Part shown: in pieces, positions 19,716 through 28,468 of the stretch
Layout: every line of letters begins with the position of its first letter
Numbering within the stretch: position 1 is the first letter of the stretch
Source of the DNA: Torulaspora globosa
Lineage: Eukaryota > Ascomycota > Saccharomycetes > Saccharomycetales > Saccharomycetaceae
Direction: 5' to 3'
Length of the DNA: 64,000 nt
NCBI RefSeq assembly: GCF_014133895.1
Contig: NC_050728.1
Location: 1,240,001-1,304,000 of the forward strand
The notes under the pieces: model-generated
Seen by the model: the letters and a program-made list of their open reading frames with translations, nothing else
Databases searched by the model: none
What the model was told of the DNA's origin: nothing
Made by a program: the position numbers and the translations under genes

Positions 19716-22547
19716 TCAGCGGTGCTGGAGTTGGGCGATGCTTTCTACCCTCTTTGTCGACCTTAATTCCGAGAGAAAGGATGCATTTTGTGCTTCAATG
19801 GTTTCCCAACCCTTGACAGCATTTCTAGGTTTCATCAAGTAGCTTTTCATGAAATAGGGGAATTCCTCCACGAGCACCGATAAATTGTTGTTTAAATCAG
19901 GAAGACTGGACAAGTAGCGATCCATATATTCCGTTACTTGTGAATAAACTTCAGAATTCAAGTAAAGTGAAGGGTTAAAACTGGACGGCTCCATCTTCTT
20001 ACGTCTTAAAAACCATGACTGGTTAGTCAAGCTCCTTTGCCCTGCGTGCTTCCTCAAGAAACGAAATTTGTGTATGATGTTGAATCCATGTATTAGCTTG
20101 TCATTCACAATCTTCAATCCCGTCTTGATAGTTCTTGAATCCTGAAATAATGCCTTGACTGCCTCATTCCATGAAATATTGTCTATTAAGAACCCTCTAG
20201 CCTCCAAACTGTTCAACAGCTCTGGAAGCGCTTGGACGTTATGTGTCGCAACCAAATGTCGAACTTTGTAAAAAATGAGCCCTTTGAATGCCGTCCGAAG
20301 CTTAGTGTTTGGCATAGTTGCTGACGGTTGTTTTTCGAAAGAGTCAATGCGAGCCACATATCTTTCGAATATGTTCTCAAACTCATCCCACTGCTCAATT
20401 TCCGCTGAGACGACCAGAAGTGAACGCATAATGGTCAACCTACCATTCACGGAGAGGTCATCCTTTCCGTAGAACAGCTGGCTGTAACGATTGAGAAGAT
20501 CTATTGCTTTCATAGGATTATAGTATTTAGCGACAACTCTCATCGGCCATGCCACTACCGATGGATGCAATTGATTGAACGTGATATCTAATGTTTTCTC
20601 CGCAGCATTGCTCATAATACGATCCAATAATTCAATTGGCTTTTTTAAATCACCTTGTGATTTCATCTGAACCTTGAAGGTTGCTTTGACGAGATAATAT
20701 ATTACCTTAGAGTTGACGGGAATCTTATTTTCATTCATCTTTCTGTATAGGTTGTGAATACCTTCCCGAAATGCAATTTTATCGAAAGCTTGCATCAGAA
20801 CTTCGAAATGAGATACATCTGGTTTGATGGTGGGATGTTTGAGTAGCTGGTCTAAAACATTTTCTGCAGTTCCATAATCTTTCTTCAAAATGACTAAGTA
20901 TTGGATCATACCTCTGAAAAACTCTGAATCATTAGCCAACCTCAAATCGACGATTTCCTGGAAAATTGATTCACACATGCTGCTGTCACCCATCGCAATG
21001 TAGGCCTTGATCGCCTTATTGAATATAGAGAGACGATTTTCCAGTTTGACATGTTTATAACGCTTAAAAAGAGCCAATGATTTTTGCGGTAGATTACTTT
21101 CAATGTAGACATCCATGAGAGCTGAAACTGATTTGCCTGTCGGTGCTACATTGTAATGCTCCTCCATGATGTGGAAAAGCTCCTGAGCGATCAAGGGATT
21201 AGTAAATTTGGAACACATTTGTATTAGGAGAGCAAAGTGCCCCTCAGTTATATCAATATCACTTTCCGTGGCTCTTTTCAGCAAACGTAGCGCACCATCT
21301 ATGTTATTCAGAGCCCTGAAGACCTTGAACATCAAGGTATAGGTCGACGAACTTGGCCGAACTGAATACTTGTCAAATAGTTCGAATTGAGCAAAGCAGC
21401 TGTTTAAGTTACCGGCTTTAAAATGAGCGTATAAAAGTGATTGAAGAACCGTGTAGGTCGGCAACATGTTCCTTCGCAGCAGCTGAGCGTATAGCTTCTC
21501 TACGCTATCCAGTTCACCTATTGTTGCCATCGAATACATTACAATTCCATAATGTTCAATATTCGGTAGCTCCCCAATGCTAAAAAGCGCATTGAACTGA
21601 TCTTGCAGACCTTTCCAGTTTTGTAACTTCGAATATGCGATCAGTAGATAGTCAAATTGCTGATGCTCGTCATGAGCATGCGGGAAAGCTGCGTGTGTTC
21701 GCTCTACTAAATCGTACTTTTCAAAATGACAGTAGCATTTCAGGATGCAAGTCAGATCCGAGGATGATATTACCAAATTATTGTTTATTTTGTAGTCCCA
21801 CAGATCTCGCACCAACCCGAAGCTTCTATTGTACGCTGCCAAATAAATAAGAGTGCTGGATAACTGAGATGCAACAGAGGCTCCTAGTGCTGCCTTGATC
21901 TTATCAAGACAGTCTTGAAAAAAGCCCAACTCTTCATGTCGCTTCTCTCGAAGATAAAATAGCAAAGGTTTCAACAAATCCTTCTGGTGTGCGTAATTGT
22001 CGAACTCACAATGTCCGTTTAGCATTTTCATCCACTTGGCCCACTTCAACAAAGTCTCCTCCGGTTCAATCGTCGCCACCACCTTTGAGCCATCCTTGAG
22101 TGCTGTGAAAAGGAAGTTTATGAAGTTTATGGCGCACTTTTTATGCTCGATCGACGATTGCGCTATGATTTTGCTTACTATCTGGTCCAGAAGTATCATA
22201 TTGCCGGTTGCTATTAGCGACTGGCAGTACTGCCGTAGTTCTCGGAACGACAAACTGTAGCTGCTATCAACCAGATCACCTCTCTTGAAGAGATACTTTT
22301 GTGCGAATCGATTGAGCTCGAGATACGCCTGTCGTCTGAAGAGGAAATCGACGATATACCTTCTTTCTTTCACAGGCAAATGGATCACTGTTTTCCGAAT
22401 GTAGAATCTTCTCAACGCATGTTTCTCAGGCTCTTCGAGTGGTTTATTCGACGTATCATTCAGTATCTTAACGATTTTGGCAGGTACCGTTAAACTCCAG
22501 TTCACCCTCTGATATTGCTTTGCAATTGGCGCAGTACTTCGCAGCAT
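19716..22547 (-). CDS. PET309: Pet309, mitochondrial PPR translational activator of COX1
   Basis: This 943-residue protein has a basic, likely mitochondrial N-terminus and a long central array of 35-residue helical PPR-type repeats (for example EHYGIVMYSMATIGELDSVE, STYTLMFKVFRALNNIDGAL, VSHFEVLMQAFDKIAFREGI). In S. cerevisiae Pet309 (YLR067C, 965 residues) binds the COX1 mRNA leader and is needed for its stability and translation at the inner membrane. Neighbours SPC3 and FYV7 match the S. cerevisiae order. It converges on SPC3 with 241 bp between stops. Confidence 0.9.
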   Translation of the reverse strand: MLRSTAPIAKQYQRVNWSLTVPAKIVKILNDTSNKPLEEPEKHALRRFYIRKTVIHLPVKERRYIVDFLFRRQAYLELNRFAQKYLFKRGDLVDSSYSLSFRELRQYCQSLIATGNMILLDQIVSKIIAQSSIEHKKCAINFINFLFTALKDGSKVVATIEPEETLLKWAKWMKMLNGHCEFDNYAHQKDLLKPLLFYLREKRHEELGFFQDCLDKIKAALGASVASQLSSTLIYLAAYNRSFGLVRDLWDYKINNNLVISSSDLTCILKCYCHFEKYDLVERTHAAFPHAHDEHQQFDYLLIAYSKLQNWKGLQDQFNALFSIGELPNIEHYGIVMYSMATIGELDSVEKLYAQLLRRNMLPTYTVLQSLLYAHFKAGNLNSCFAQFELFDKYSVRPSSSTYTLMFKVFRALNNIDGALRLLKRATESDIDITEGHFALLIQMCSKFTNPLIAQELFHIMEEHYNVAPTGKSVSALMDVYIESNLPQKSLALFKRYKHVKLENRLSIFNKAIKAYIAMGDSSMCESIFQEIVDLRLANDSEFFRGMIQYLVILKKDYGTAENVLDQLLKHPTIKPDVSHFEVLMQAFDKIAFREGIHNLYRKMNENKIPVNSKVIYYLVKATFKVQMKSQGDLKKPIELLDRIMSNAAEKTLDITFNQLHPSVVAWPMRVVAKYYNPMKAIDLLNRYSQLFYGKDDLSVNGRLTIMRSLLVVSAEIEQWDEFENIFERYVARIDSFEKQPSATMPNTKLRTAFKGLIFYKVRHLVATHNVQALPELLNSLEARGFLIDNISWNEAVKALFQDSRTIKTGLKIVNDKLIHGFNIIHKFRFLRKHAGQRSLTNQSWFLRRKKMEPSSFNPSLYLNSEVYSQVTEYMDRYLSSLPDLNNNLSVLVEEFPYFMKSYLMKPRNAVKGWETIEAQNASFLSELRSTKRVESIAQLQHR

Positions 22548-23080
22548 AGGGAATTCCGGTTAGCTAGACCACCAAAATCCTCGACCAACTAGTGCTGAAT
22601 GCAATCAAGCGCCGCCTTTTGGTTTGACAGGCCTTGTAATCAGTATTAGTTTAAAGAATTTTCTATTAAAGTTCAACACTACGCACTGTGTTAAGAAAGG
22701 TCAACTTACCAATGCCAACCAGCTTCAAGATTCTTAGCTTATGAGCCGTAATGCGCCAGTAAATAAGCTCGAAAGACCACTGAAGCTGCTATCGTGGCTT
22801 CGAGCGGGCCTTTTCCCAAGTTTGAGCCCATTTGAGCCCTCCGGTGCCAAGATGAGACCCTACAGGTCTGGAATAGCTCGGTATAGGACGAGAACATGAC
22901 TACGAAGCTCAACTGAGCATTCCACTCCAATTTATAGTCGCAAATGGCCTCCGGTTCCACAGCCTGGCCAATTCGTTTGCTGCTTGCGACACCTTACGTC
23001 CTGGACTGAGAGGCATACAAAACTAGCCCTTCAGCTGGCAATGGAGATGGAGTTGACACGCTCCCGGGTTTTGACAAGGA
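22548..23080. other. Gap upstream of PET309, no gene seen
   Basis: These 533 bp contain the PET309 promoter. A 73-codon minus-strand frame at 22739-22960 has no recognisable motif. I see no further feature. Confidence 0.4.
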
Positions 23081-23317
23081 ATGCTTTTAGAAGGTAAGGT
23101 TGCGTCGGTGACTGGTGCTTCCACCGGCGTTGGCGAAGGTATCGCCAGGGTCTTGCACAAGGAAGGAGCTGCCGTGATTGTCAGCTCGAGAAACGTGGAG
23201 AGCACCGCAAACGCTGCCAGGAAACTCGACTCAGCGGTGCAAAGTTCATTCCAAAGGCGGCAATCGTTGATTAACGACATTGAGGTGAGTTACGGTGCCC
23301 TGGATTGCTGGCAATAA
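23081..23317 (+). pseudogene. Truncated short-chain dehydrogenase/reductase relic
   Basis: An ATG-initiated frame of 78 codons begins MLLEGKVASVTGASTGVGEG, a clear Rossmann fold with the SDR TGxxxGxG cofactor loop, followed by HKEGAAVIVSSRNVE (the second strand and the residues that select NAD(P)). Similarity fades after about residue 48 and the frame stops at 23315, long before the SDR catalytic Tyr-x-x-x-Lys. SDRs are normally near 250 residues. No other frame downstream continues the fold clearly. It is best read as a decayed, truncated gene. I know of no SDR gene at this place in S. cerevisiae, so it is either an ancestral gene lost elsewhere or an insertion. Confidence 0.7.
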
Positions 23318-23623
23318 TAAAACGATGAAACCCAAACGCCTTGGCGAGCACAGTCATAGGTCGCTTCCGCATCAGATTTTGCAAAACGATCGAGGCTTAT
23401 TTGGCTCCCTCGGTTCTTCCATCAAAGTAACAGATAGTCGGTCGTTTCATCATTTAGGCAAAATGGCCTGACAGTCTGCCCCTCACGATCTTATGGCATT
23501 GTTTGATGGTTTGAAACCATTTGATGCTCAGGCTCTGCACCAATTTTGAAACAACGTACCACTACATTGCACCATCCCTGTAGTGTATAAAAGAGCGACT
23601 GATTTCGTCTCATTCGACCAGTC
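23318..23623. other. Gap between SDR relic and endonuclease relic
   Basis: About 300 bp without a coding signal. TATAAAA at 23586-23592 lies shortly before the likely start of the endonuclease relic and could be its old promoter. Confidence 0.35.
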
Positions 23624-24950
23624 ATGGTTAAATGAAGCAATGCAGGTTTGTTAGCAGGTACAAAGGTTTTCCTAACCAACTGGGACCGTGCCAATTGAAA
23701 GCATCAAGTTCTCACATCTGATGGAAGTGCGGCGAAAGTCGAGGCTGTTTTAAGAGGCTACCATGATTTGGTTACAATTTGACAAAAGACCAACCACTAC
23801 GCACACTTGTAAGATCCCTCGGTGGGGAAACCTTGGGGCATAATCGAAATGACATGTTCCAAGAGGCAACAACTGATTTTGAGGACGAAACAGAGGATCA
23901 AGATAGCCAAGGATGGGCGTGGAGGTAGGAACGTTGAAGTATCTCAGCTGGCTGATCATCAAACAACGGATGGTCGAATTATCAAGATCATCAAGGAAAA
24001 AACGAGACGATTCCCTCTGACAACCGAGGCGTCGGAGATTATAGACTACGTGAAGCCAATGGTATTGCGGAGCGAGGGAAGACGCTCCAATTGGCAATGT
24101 GAGGCAGATGATTTGAAATACGCAAGGAACGTCGGGCTACTTCTAGTATGATTTTACAACCTATATCGATAGAGATACCTGTCTTGGGCCATGCTTGGAA
24201 CAATGTCTCGAAAGGAAAATTACTGCAGGGCAGCTTGAAGCCATGGCATGGTTGTTAGGGTTCTGGATTGGTGATAGTCACAGAAAAGGAGCAGCCTTCG
24301 CTTTGCACTCTGGAGATGAAGATGTCAACACCAGACTTCGGGAGAATCCAGAACTTTGGGGTATGAGTCTCAGAATCAGGCTTGAGGAGGGTTTTAAGGC
24401 AACAGGATACCTTAACACCTATAATGGCACGATACGTAATTGGAACAAAAACAACCCGCTAGTTAAGGTGCTGGAAGGATTAAGATTCTGGGGAAATGGC
24501 AGAAAAAATGGCCCGAAGAGCGTTCCTCTATTCATGCGAACAGAGCAAATAGTGGTGCGCGAAGCTTTTCTCGCAGGGTTAATAGATTCTGATGGCTCAT
24601 GCAATATCCAACACGAATGTGTTCGTGTGCAAATTAAGACCGTCTACCCGCCTATTAGAGACGGTATAAACTTGATAGGTCGTTCTCTTGGTTTGACTGT
24701 CTCCACCCATTTCCGTGGCGCTAACTTTAATGAGCGTAGTGGATTAAACGAGAGTGATAAGCGGACTTTCCACTTATTTGGTGGGACAAATCATGAAACA
24801 CTCAGGTCGATACCGAACAGATGCTCCTGTGAAAGGAAGCGAAACCCGAAAGTCCAGTACTCCAGGGACAGAGACTTTGACGAATTTGATTCTGATTACC
24901 AAGAGGAAAATGAAAATGATCCTGAGGACAATGACGTTTTATCAGGATAA
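23624..24950 (+). pseudogene. Broken HO/WHO-family (intein-derived LAGLIDADG) homing endonuclease gene
   Basis: Two adjacent frames align in order with the yeast HO endonuclease and the VMA1 intein VDE. From 23624 to 24151 one frame reads LLAGTKVFLTN, then VLTSDGSAAKVEAVLRGY (compare HO ADGSAARV), a Cys-initiated CSKRQQLILRT and TTDGRIIKIIKEK (compare HO TLDGRIII). This is the self-splicing-derived Hint-like part. It is interrupted by stops at 23633, 23696, 23780 and 23810. Near 24145 the frame shifts. From 24147 to 24950 the endonuclease core is open: MAWLLGFWIGDS (first LAGLIDADG helix, Asp codon at 24273), RENPELWGM, and FLAGLIDSDG at 24567-24596. It then has an acidic tail and no HO-type zinc finger. 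Both catalytic Asp positions survive. It stands alone, not inside VMA1, and not at the HO or FBA1 loci. Confidence 0.85.
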
Positions 24951-25461
24951 TGGAGAGCTTTGAAGATGAGGTGCAAGAACTATCATAACAGTACAACAAT
25001 ACAACAGTACGTAAACAGGACATTTATTGGCGTACCGGGCTTGCCGCATAACACTGTGGCATTCTTGCTATCTTCCTTGAGCAGTTTCACCACTGGATCC
25101 GTCTACGAGATAGCTCGTCAGACTGCTCGCTTCGCTTTGCTAAGTACAAGACTAAGTACAAGACTGTAGACTGTAGGGAACATAAAGTAACGAAAAAAGG
25201 CTGAATATGAGCTGCAATCACTCACTGGAGCCTCCTAGACCGTCGCCACGCTAATATAACACTAGCTGGCTTAGCTTATATCGAATTCTTGCACTATCCA
25301 ACTGGTAGCCCATAGCCGTCTGTATATGAGCGCAGGCGAACAGGTCTAAAAAATTTCAGTTTACTGTAAATACAAGCTCATCGCAAGGTCATCTCGAGAT
25401 AGAACCACATATATATTGCTGATTTAAATCATTGAGAGGCTTGAGATCAATTCAACTGACG
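24951..25461. other. Gap before FYV7, with small direct repeats
   Basis: These 511 bp contain the FYV7 promoter. At 25140-25163 the 12-mer CTAAGTACAAGA occurs twice in tandem, followed by CTGTAGA/CTGTAGG. No zinc-finger coding remnant of the endonuclease can be recognised here. Confidence 0.4.
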
Positions 25462-25917
25462 ATGGCAACTGCTAAACAGCAACAAAACAGGAAAAAGTAT
25501 ACCAAAGACTATAAGCTGAAGGAGATTCAGAAGAGTCTCACACACAAGGCCAGACTGAAGAAAGAGTATCTGAAGGCTCTTAAGGAGGAAGGATACTCGG
25601 TGCCCGATAAGAAACCTGTCGGAAAGTCGAAGGAGGAAATAAGGAAACTAAAGAAAGAGGTGCGGGACAGAAACCGTAAGAAGCTGGAAGAGCAGAAGCA
25701 CAGTAAGAAACAGGCAAAGAAAGAGCAACGAGAGGCGTCTGAGGATCGAAGGAAAAAGGAGTTGGAGAATATCAAGCATATCAAGAGTAAAATGGATCAA
25801 CGGGAAAAAAGGAAGCAGAGACTGACTAAAAAAACCAGAACCGGACAACCTCTCATGGGTCCTAAGATTGAAGATCTCTTAGGGAAGATCAAAGAGGATG
25901 ACACATACACGAAATAA
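25462..25917 (+). CDS. FYV7: Fyv7, 18S rRNA processing factor
   Basis: The start is the ATG at 25462 (MATAKQQQNRKKYTKDYK); the longer frame begins at TTG. The product has 151 residues, nearly all charged, with a long Lys/Arg/Glu helix region (roughly 55-125) and a conserved end GQPLMGPKIEDLLGKI. In S. cerevisiae Fyv7 (YLR068W) is a nucleolar small-subunit processome protein required for 18S rRNA maturation. Order PET309-FYV7-MEF1 matches S. cerevisiae YLR067C-YLR069C. It converges on MEF1 with 73 bp between the stops. Confidence 0.93.
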   Translation: MATAKQQQNRKKYTKDYKLKEIQKSLTHKARLKKEYLKALKEEGYSVPDKKPVGKSKEEIRKLKKEVRDRNRKKLEEQKHSKKQAKKEQREASEDRRKKELENIKHIKSKMDQREKRKQRLTKKTRTGQPLMGPKIEDLLGKIKEDDTYTK

Positions 25918-25990
25918 ACTAGCTGCTAATTGGCTTAGTGAGAATATACAGTCTTTTTACATATGTACACGAAGGGGAATGGTTCTTGAG

Positions 25991-28300
25991 TTATTTCTTC
26001 TGTTGTTGCTTCTTGGCAAACTCGGCAATCAGTTCCTTCTGGACATGGGCACCCGTTGGAGCATAGTGGCTGAACTCCAGCGAAAACTCACCCTTACCCT
26101 GGGTAGATGCTCTCAAAGATGTGGCGTAGCCAAAGAGATTGCTCAAGGGACACTCAGCTTTAATGGTGAACTCATCGGGTCCGTTGTCTGTGTCCTGAAT
26201 TACAGCTTGCAACTTGTTCAAGCTGCCTATAACATTCCCTTGAAATTCATTGGAAGAGGTGACTGTGACGGTCATAATAGGCTCAAGGATGACTGGCTGT
26301 GCTCTGAGGAACGCATCACGGAAAGCCGCCATTGTGGCGGTTTTGAAGGACAGTTCATTAGAATCGACGGCGTGAATGGCACCATCGTTGATCAACATGT
26401 TGACTCCAATGACCTTGTGACCAATTAGAGGACCCTTCTCGCAGGCTTCTTCGAAACCTTTACCACATGCTGCCAGGTATTTGTCCGGAATACGGCCTCC
26501 CACAACAGCAGTTTCGAACGAGTTGTGCTTGTTGCCTTCTTCAACTGGAGACATCGTTCCCATAACTCTACCATATTGACCTGCACCACCAGATTGCTTT
26601 TTGTGGGTATAATCGAAATCTGCTGGAATAGTAATGGACTCTCTGTAAGACACTTGGGGCTTACCAGTTGTACATTCGACGTTGTACTCACGTCTCATTC
26701 TCTCCACGTAGATCTCAAGATGCAATTCTCCCATACCTGAGATCACAGTTTCCTTAGATTCAGGGTCGAACCTCACTCTAAAAGTGGGGTCTTCCTTCTG
26801 GAACCGATTCAAAGCCTTCGAAAAGTTACCAGCATCTTTAGTTTTGGGGTGAATAGACAAAGAAACCACGGCATCTGGAACGTACATAGACGACATCGAA
26901 TAATCAACGCTTCCATCCGTGAAAGTGTCACCAGACGCGCAGTCAATACCGAAGGTAGCACATATTTCACCCGAACCAACTTCGTCAATATCTTCCATAT
27001 CGCTTGAGTGCATTCTGACTAGTCTAGACACCTTTACCTTCTTACCGGTTTTCACATTGGTAATGTAGCCTCCCTTTCTCAAACGTCCCTGGTAAACACG
27101 AATATAAGTCAATTGCCCGTATTGGCCTTCTTCCAGTTTAAACGCCAGGCCAACGAAAGGTTGCTGAACCGACGGAATCAAATTGACCTTTGCTTCATCA
27201 TGTGCAATATCCAATGCAGTGTTCAACACTTCAGAGGGGTTTGGCAAGTAGTCCACAATTGCATCAAGCACAGGCTGAATACCTGTATTAGCGAGCGCTG
27301 ATCCCATCAAAACAGGTGTGAATTTTCTGGCAATCGTAGCTCTGCGAATTGCTTCCATAATTTGTTCTGCATTAGGTTCTCGTTCATCCAAAAACAATTC
27401 TGCCATCTCATCATCCACATCGGCAAGGGTCTCAATCAGGACTTGTCTTTTCTCTTCAACCATATCCTTTAGCGTTTCTGGAACTGGTCCCTTCACCACA
27501 GTTTCCCCGTTATCACCTTTGTTGTATAGAGCAACGCGATTGATGATATCAACCACTCCTTCAAGATCAGATTCGGCACCGATAGGAACTTGGATCGCGG
27601 CTGCAGGTATTTTCAACTTCGAATTGATCTGAGCAATGGCACGAAACGGATCGGCACCCATTCTATCCATCTTGTTGATAAAAGTAACCCTTGGAACGTT
27701 GTACCTACGCATTTGGCGATCGACTGTGACGGTTTGCGACTGAACGCCTGAAACGGCGCAAACCACCAGAACAGCACCATCCAAAACTCTCAACGCACGC
27801 TCCACCTCGATGGTAAAATCGATGTGTCCTGGCGTGTCAATAAGGTTGAAGTGATATGGCTTCTTGTCTTTTTCCCAGGAACAGTATGTGGCTGCGGACT
27901 GAATTGTGATACCTTTCTCTCTTTCCAGATCCATGGAATCCATTTTAGCCCCGACGTTATCACGACCTCTCACTTCATGAATGGCCTTGATCCTACCAGT
28001 ATAGTAAAGAACTCGCTCAGTGAAGGTTGTTTTACCTGAGTCGATATGAGCAGAAATACCAATATTACGCAAAGCTCTGGCAGCTTTGATATCTGCAGGT
28101 TTCAGACTTGATTCCATCTCCTCTAAAATAGCTTTCTCCTCCTCATAAGTAGATTGGTGACGTTTGCTAGCATGGAATGATCTTTCATGAATAGCAGAAC
28201 GCTTCATCAAACGACTCGTCCGAAGGCCATTGCCTAAAGAGCCTTGAAGGAAATTGCGAAAGAAAGCAGCTTGTTTACCACCAAGCAAACTGAGAGACAT
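25991..28300 (-). CDS. MEF1: Mitochondrial elongation factor G1
   Basis: The start is taken at the ATG at 28300 ([18 protein letters not shown]); the longer frame begins at TTG. The product is 769 residues. After a presequence come the GTPase motifs AHIDSGKTT (about 85-93), [11 protein letters not shown] (about 154-164) and NKMD (about 210), then EF-G domains II-V with the domain IV block [13 protein letters not shown]. Mef1 catalyses ribosome translocation in mitochondria; the paralogue Mef2 works in recycling. The YLR069C position supports MEF1. The C-terminus ends in a Gln/Lys run. Confidence 0.96.
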   Translation of the reverse strand: MSLSLLGGKQAAFFRNFLQGSLGNGLRTSRLMKRSAIHERSFHASKRHQSTYEEEKAILEEMESSLKPADIKAARALRNIGISAHIDSGKTTFTERVLYYTGRIKAIHEVRGRDNVGAKMDSMDLEREKGITIQSAATYCSWEKDKKPYHFNLIDTPGHIDFTIEVERALRVLDGAVLVVCAVSGVQSQTVTVDRQMRRYNVPRVTFINKMDRMGADPFRAIAQINSKLKIPAAAIQVPIGAESDLEGVVDIINRVALYNKGDNGETVVKGPVPETLKDMVEEKRQVLIETLADVDDEMAELFLDEREPNAEQIMEAIRRATIARKFTPVLMGSALANTGIQPVLDAIVDYLPNPSEVLNTALDIAHDEAKVNLIPSVQQPFVGLAFKLEEGQYGQLTYIRVYQGRLRKGGYITNVKTGKKVKVSRLVRMHSSDMEDIDEVGSGEICATFGIDCASGDTFTDGSVDYSMSSMYVPDAVVSLSIHPKTKDAGNFSKALNRFQKEDPTFRVRFDPESKETVISGMGELHLEIYVERMRREYNVECTTGKPQVSYRESITIPADFDYTHKKQSGGAGQYGRVMGTMSPVEEGNKHNSFETAVVGGRIPDKYLAACGKGFEEACEKGPLIGHKVIGVNMLINDGAIHAVDSNELSFKTATMAAFRDAFLRAQPVILEPIMTVTVTSSNEFQGNVIGSLNKLQAVIQDTDNGPDEFTIKAECPLSNLFGYATSLRASTQGKGEFSLEFSHYAPTGAHVQKELIAEFAKKQQQKK

Positions 28301-28468
28301 CTCCCGCAACCTACTTTCAATGAACGTCCTGCTTTCTTCACAATATAGTTCGAGCAATCGATACGCAGTTTAAGCTCTGGCAGTTCGCTAATGGCCAAAA
28401 TTTGCAAAAAACCCACACACCACAGGATAACCAAGATCAGTTCTATATTATGCTAGTAATTATGCCTA

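Noticed and set aside
24195..24950. Reading the LAGLIDADG frame as an intact gene starting at 24195
   Set aside because: The first codon there is TTG, and the matching N-terminal half lies just upstream in another frame with stops, so it is a broken longer gene.
23624..24950. A VMA1 intein (VDE) in its normal host
   Set aside because: No V-ATPase subunit A sequence flanks it; the flanks are an SDR relic and the FYV7 promoter.
28300..28357. N-terminal extension of MEF1, and similar ones of SPC3, FYV7, OTU1, BUD20, EMP47 and SND2
   Set aside because: These extensions begin at TTG or other non-ATG codons. The next in-frame ATG gives the leader or signal peptide expected of each family.
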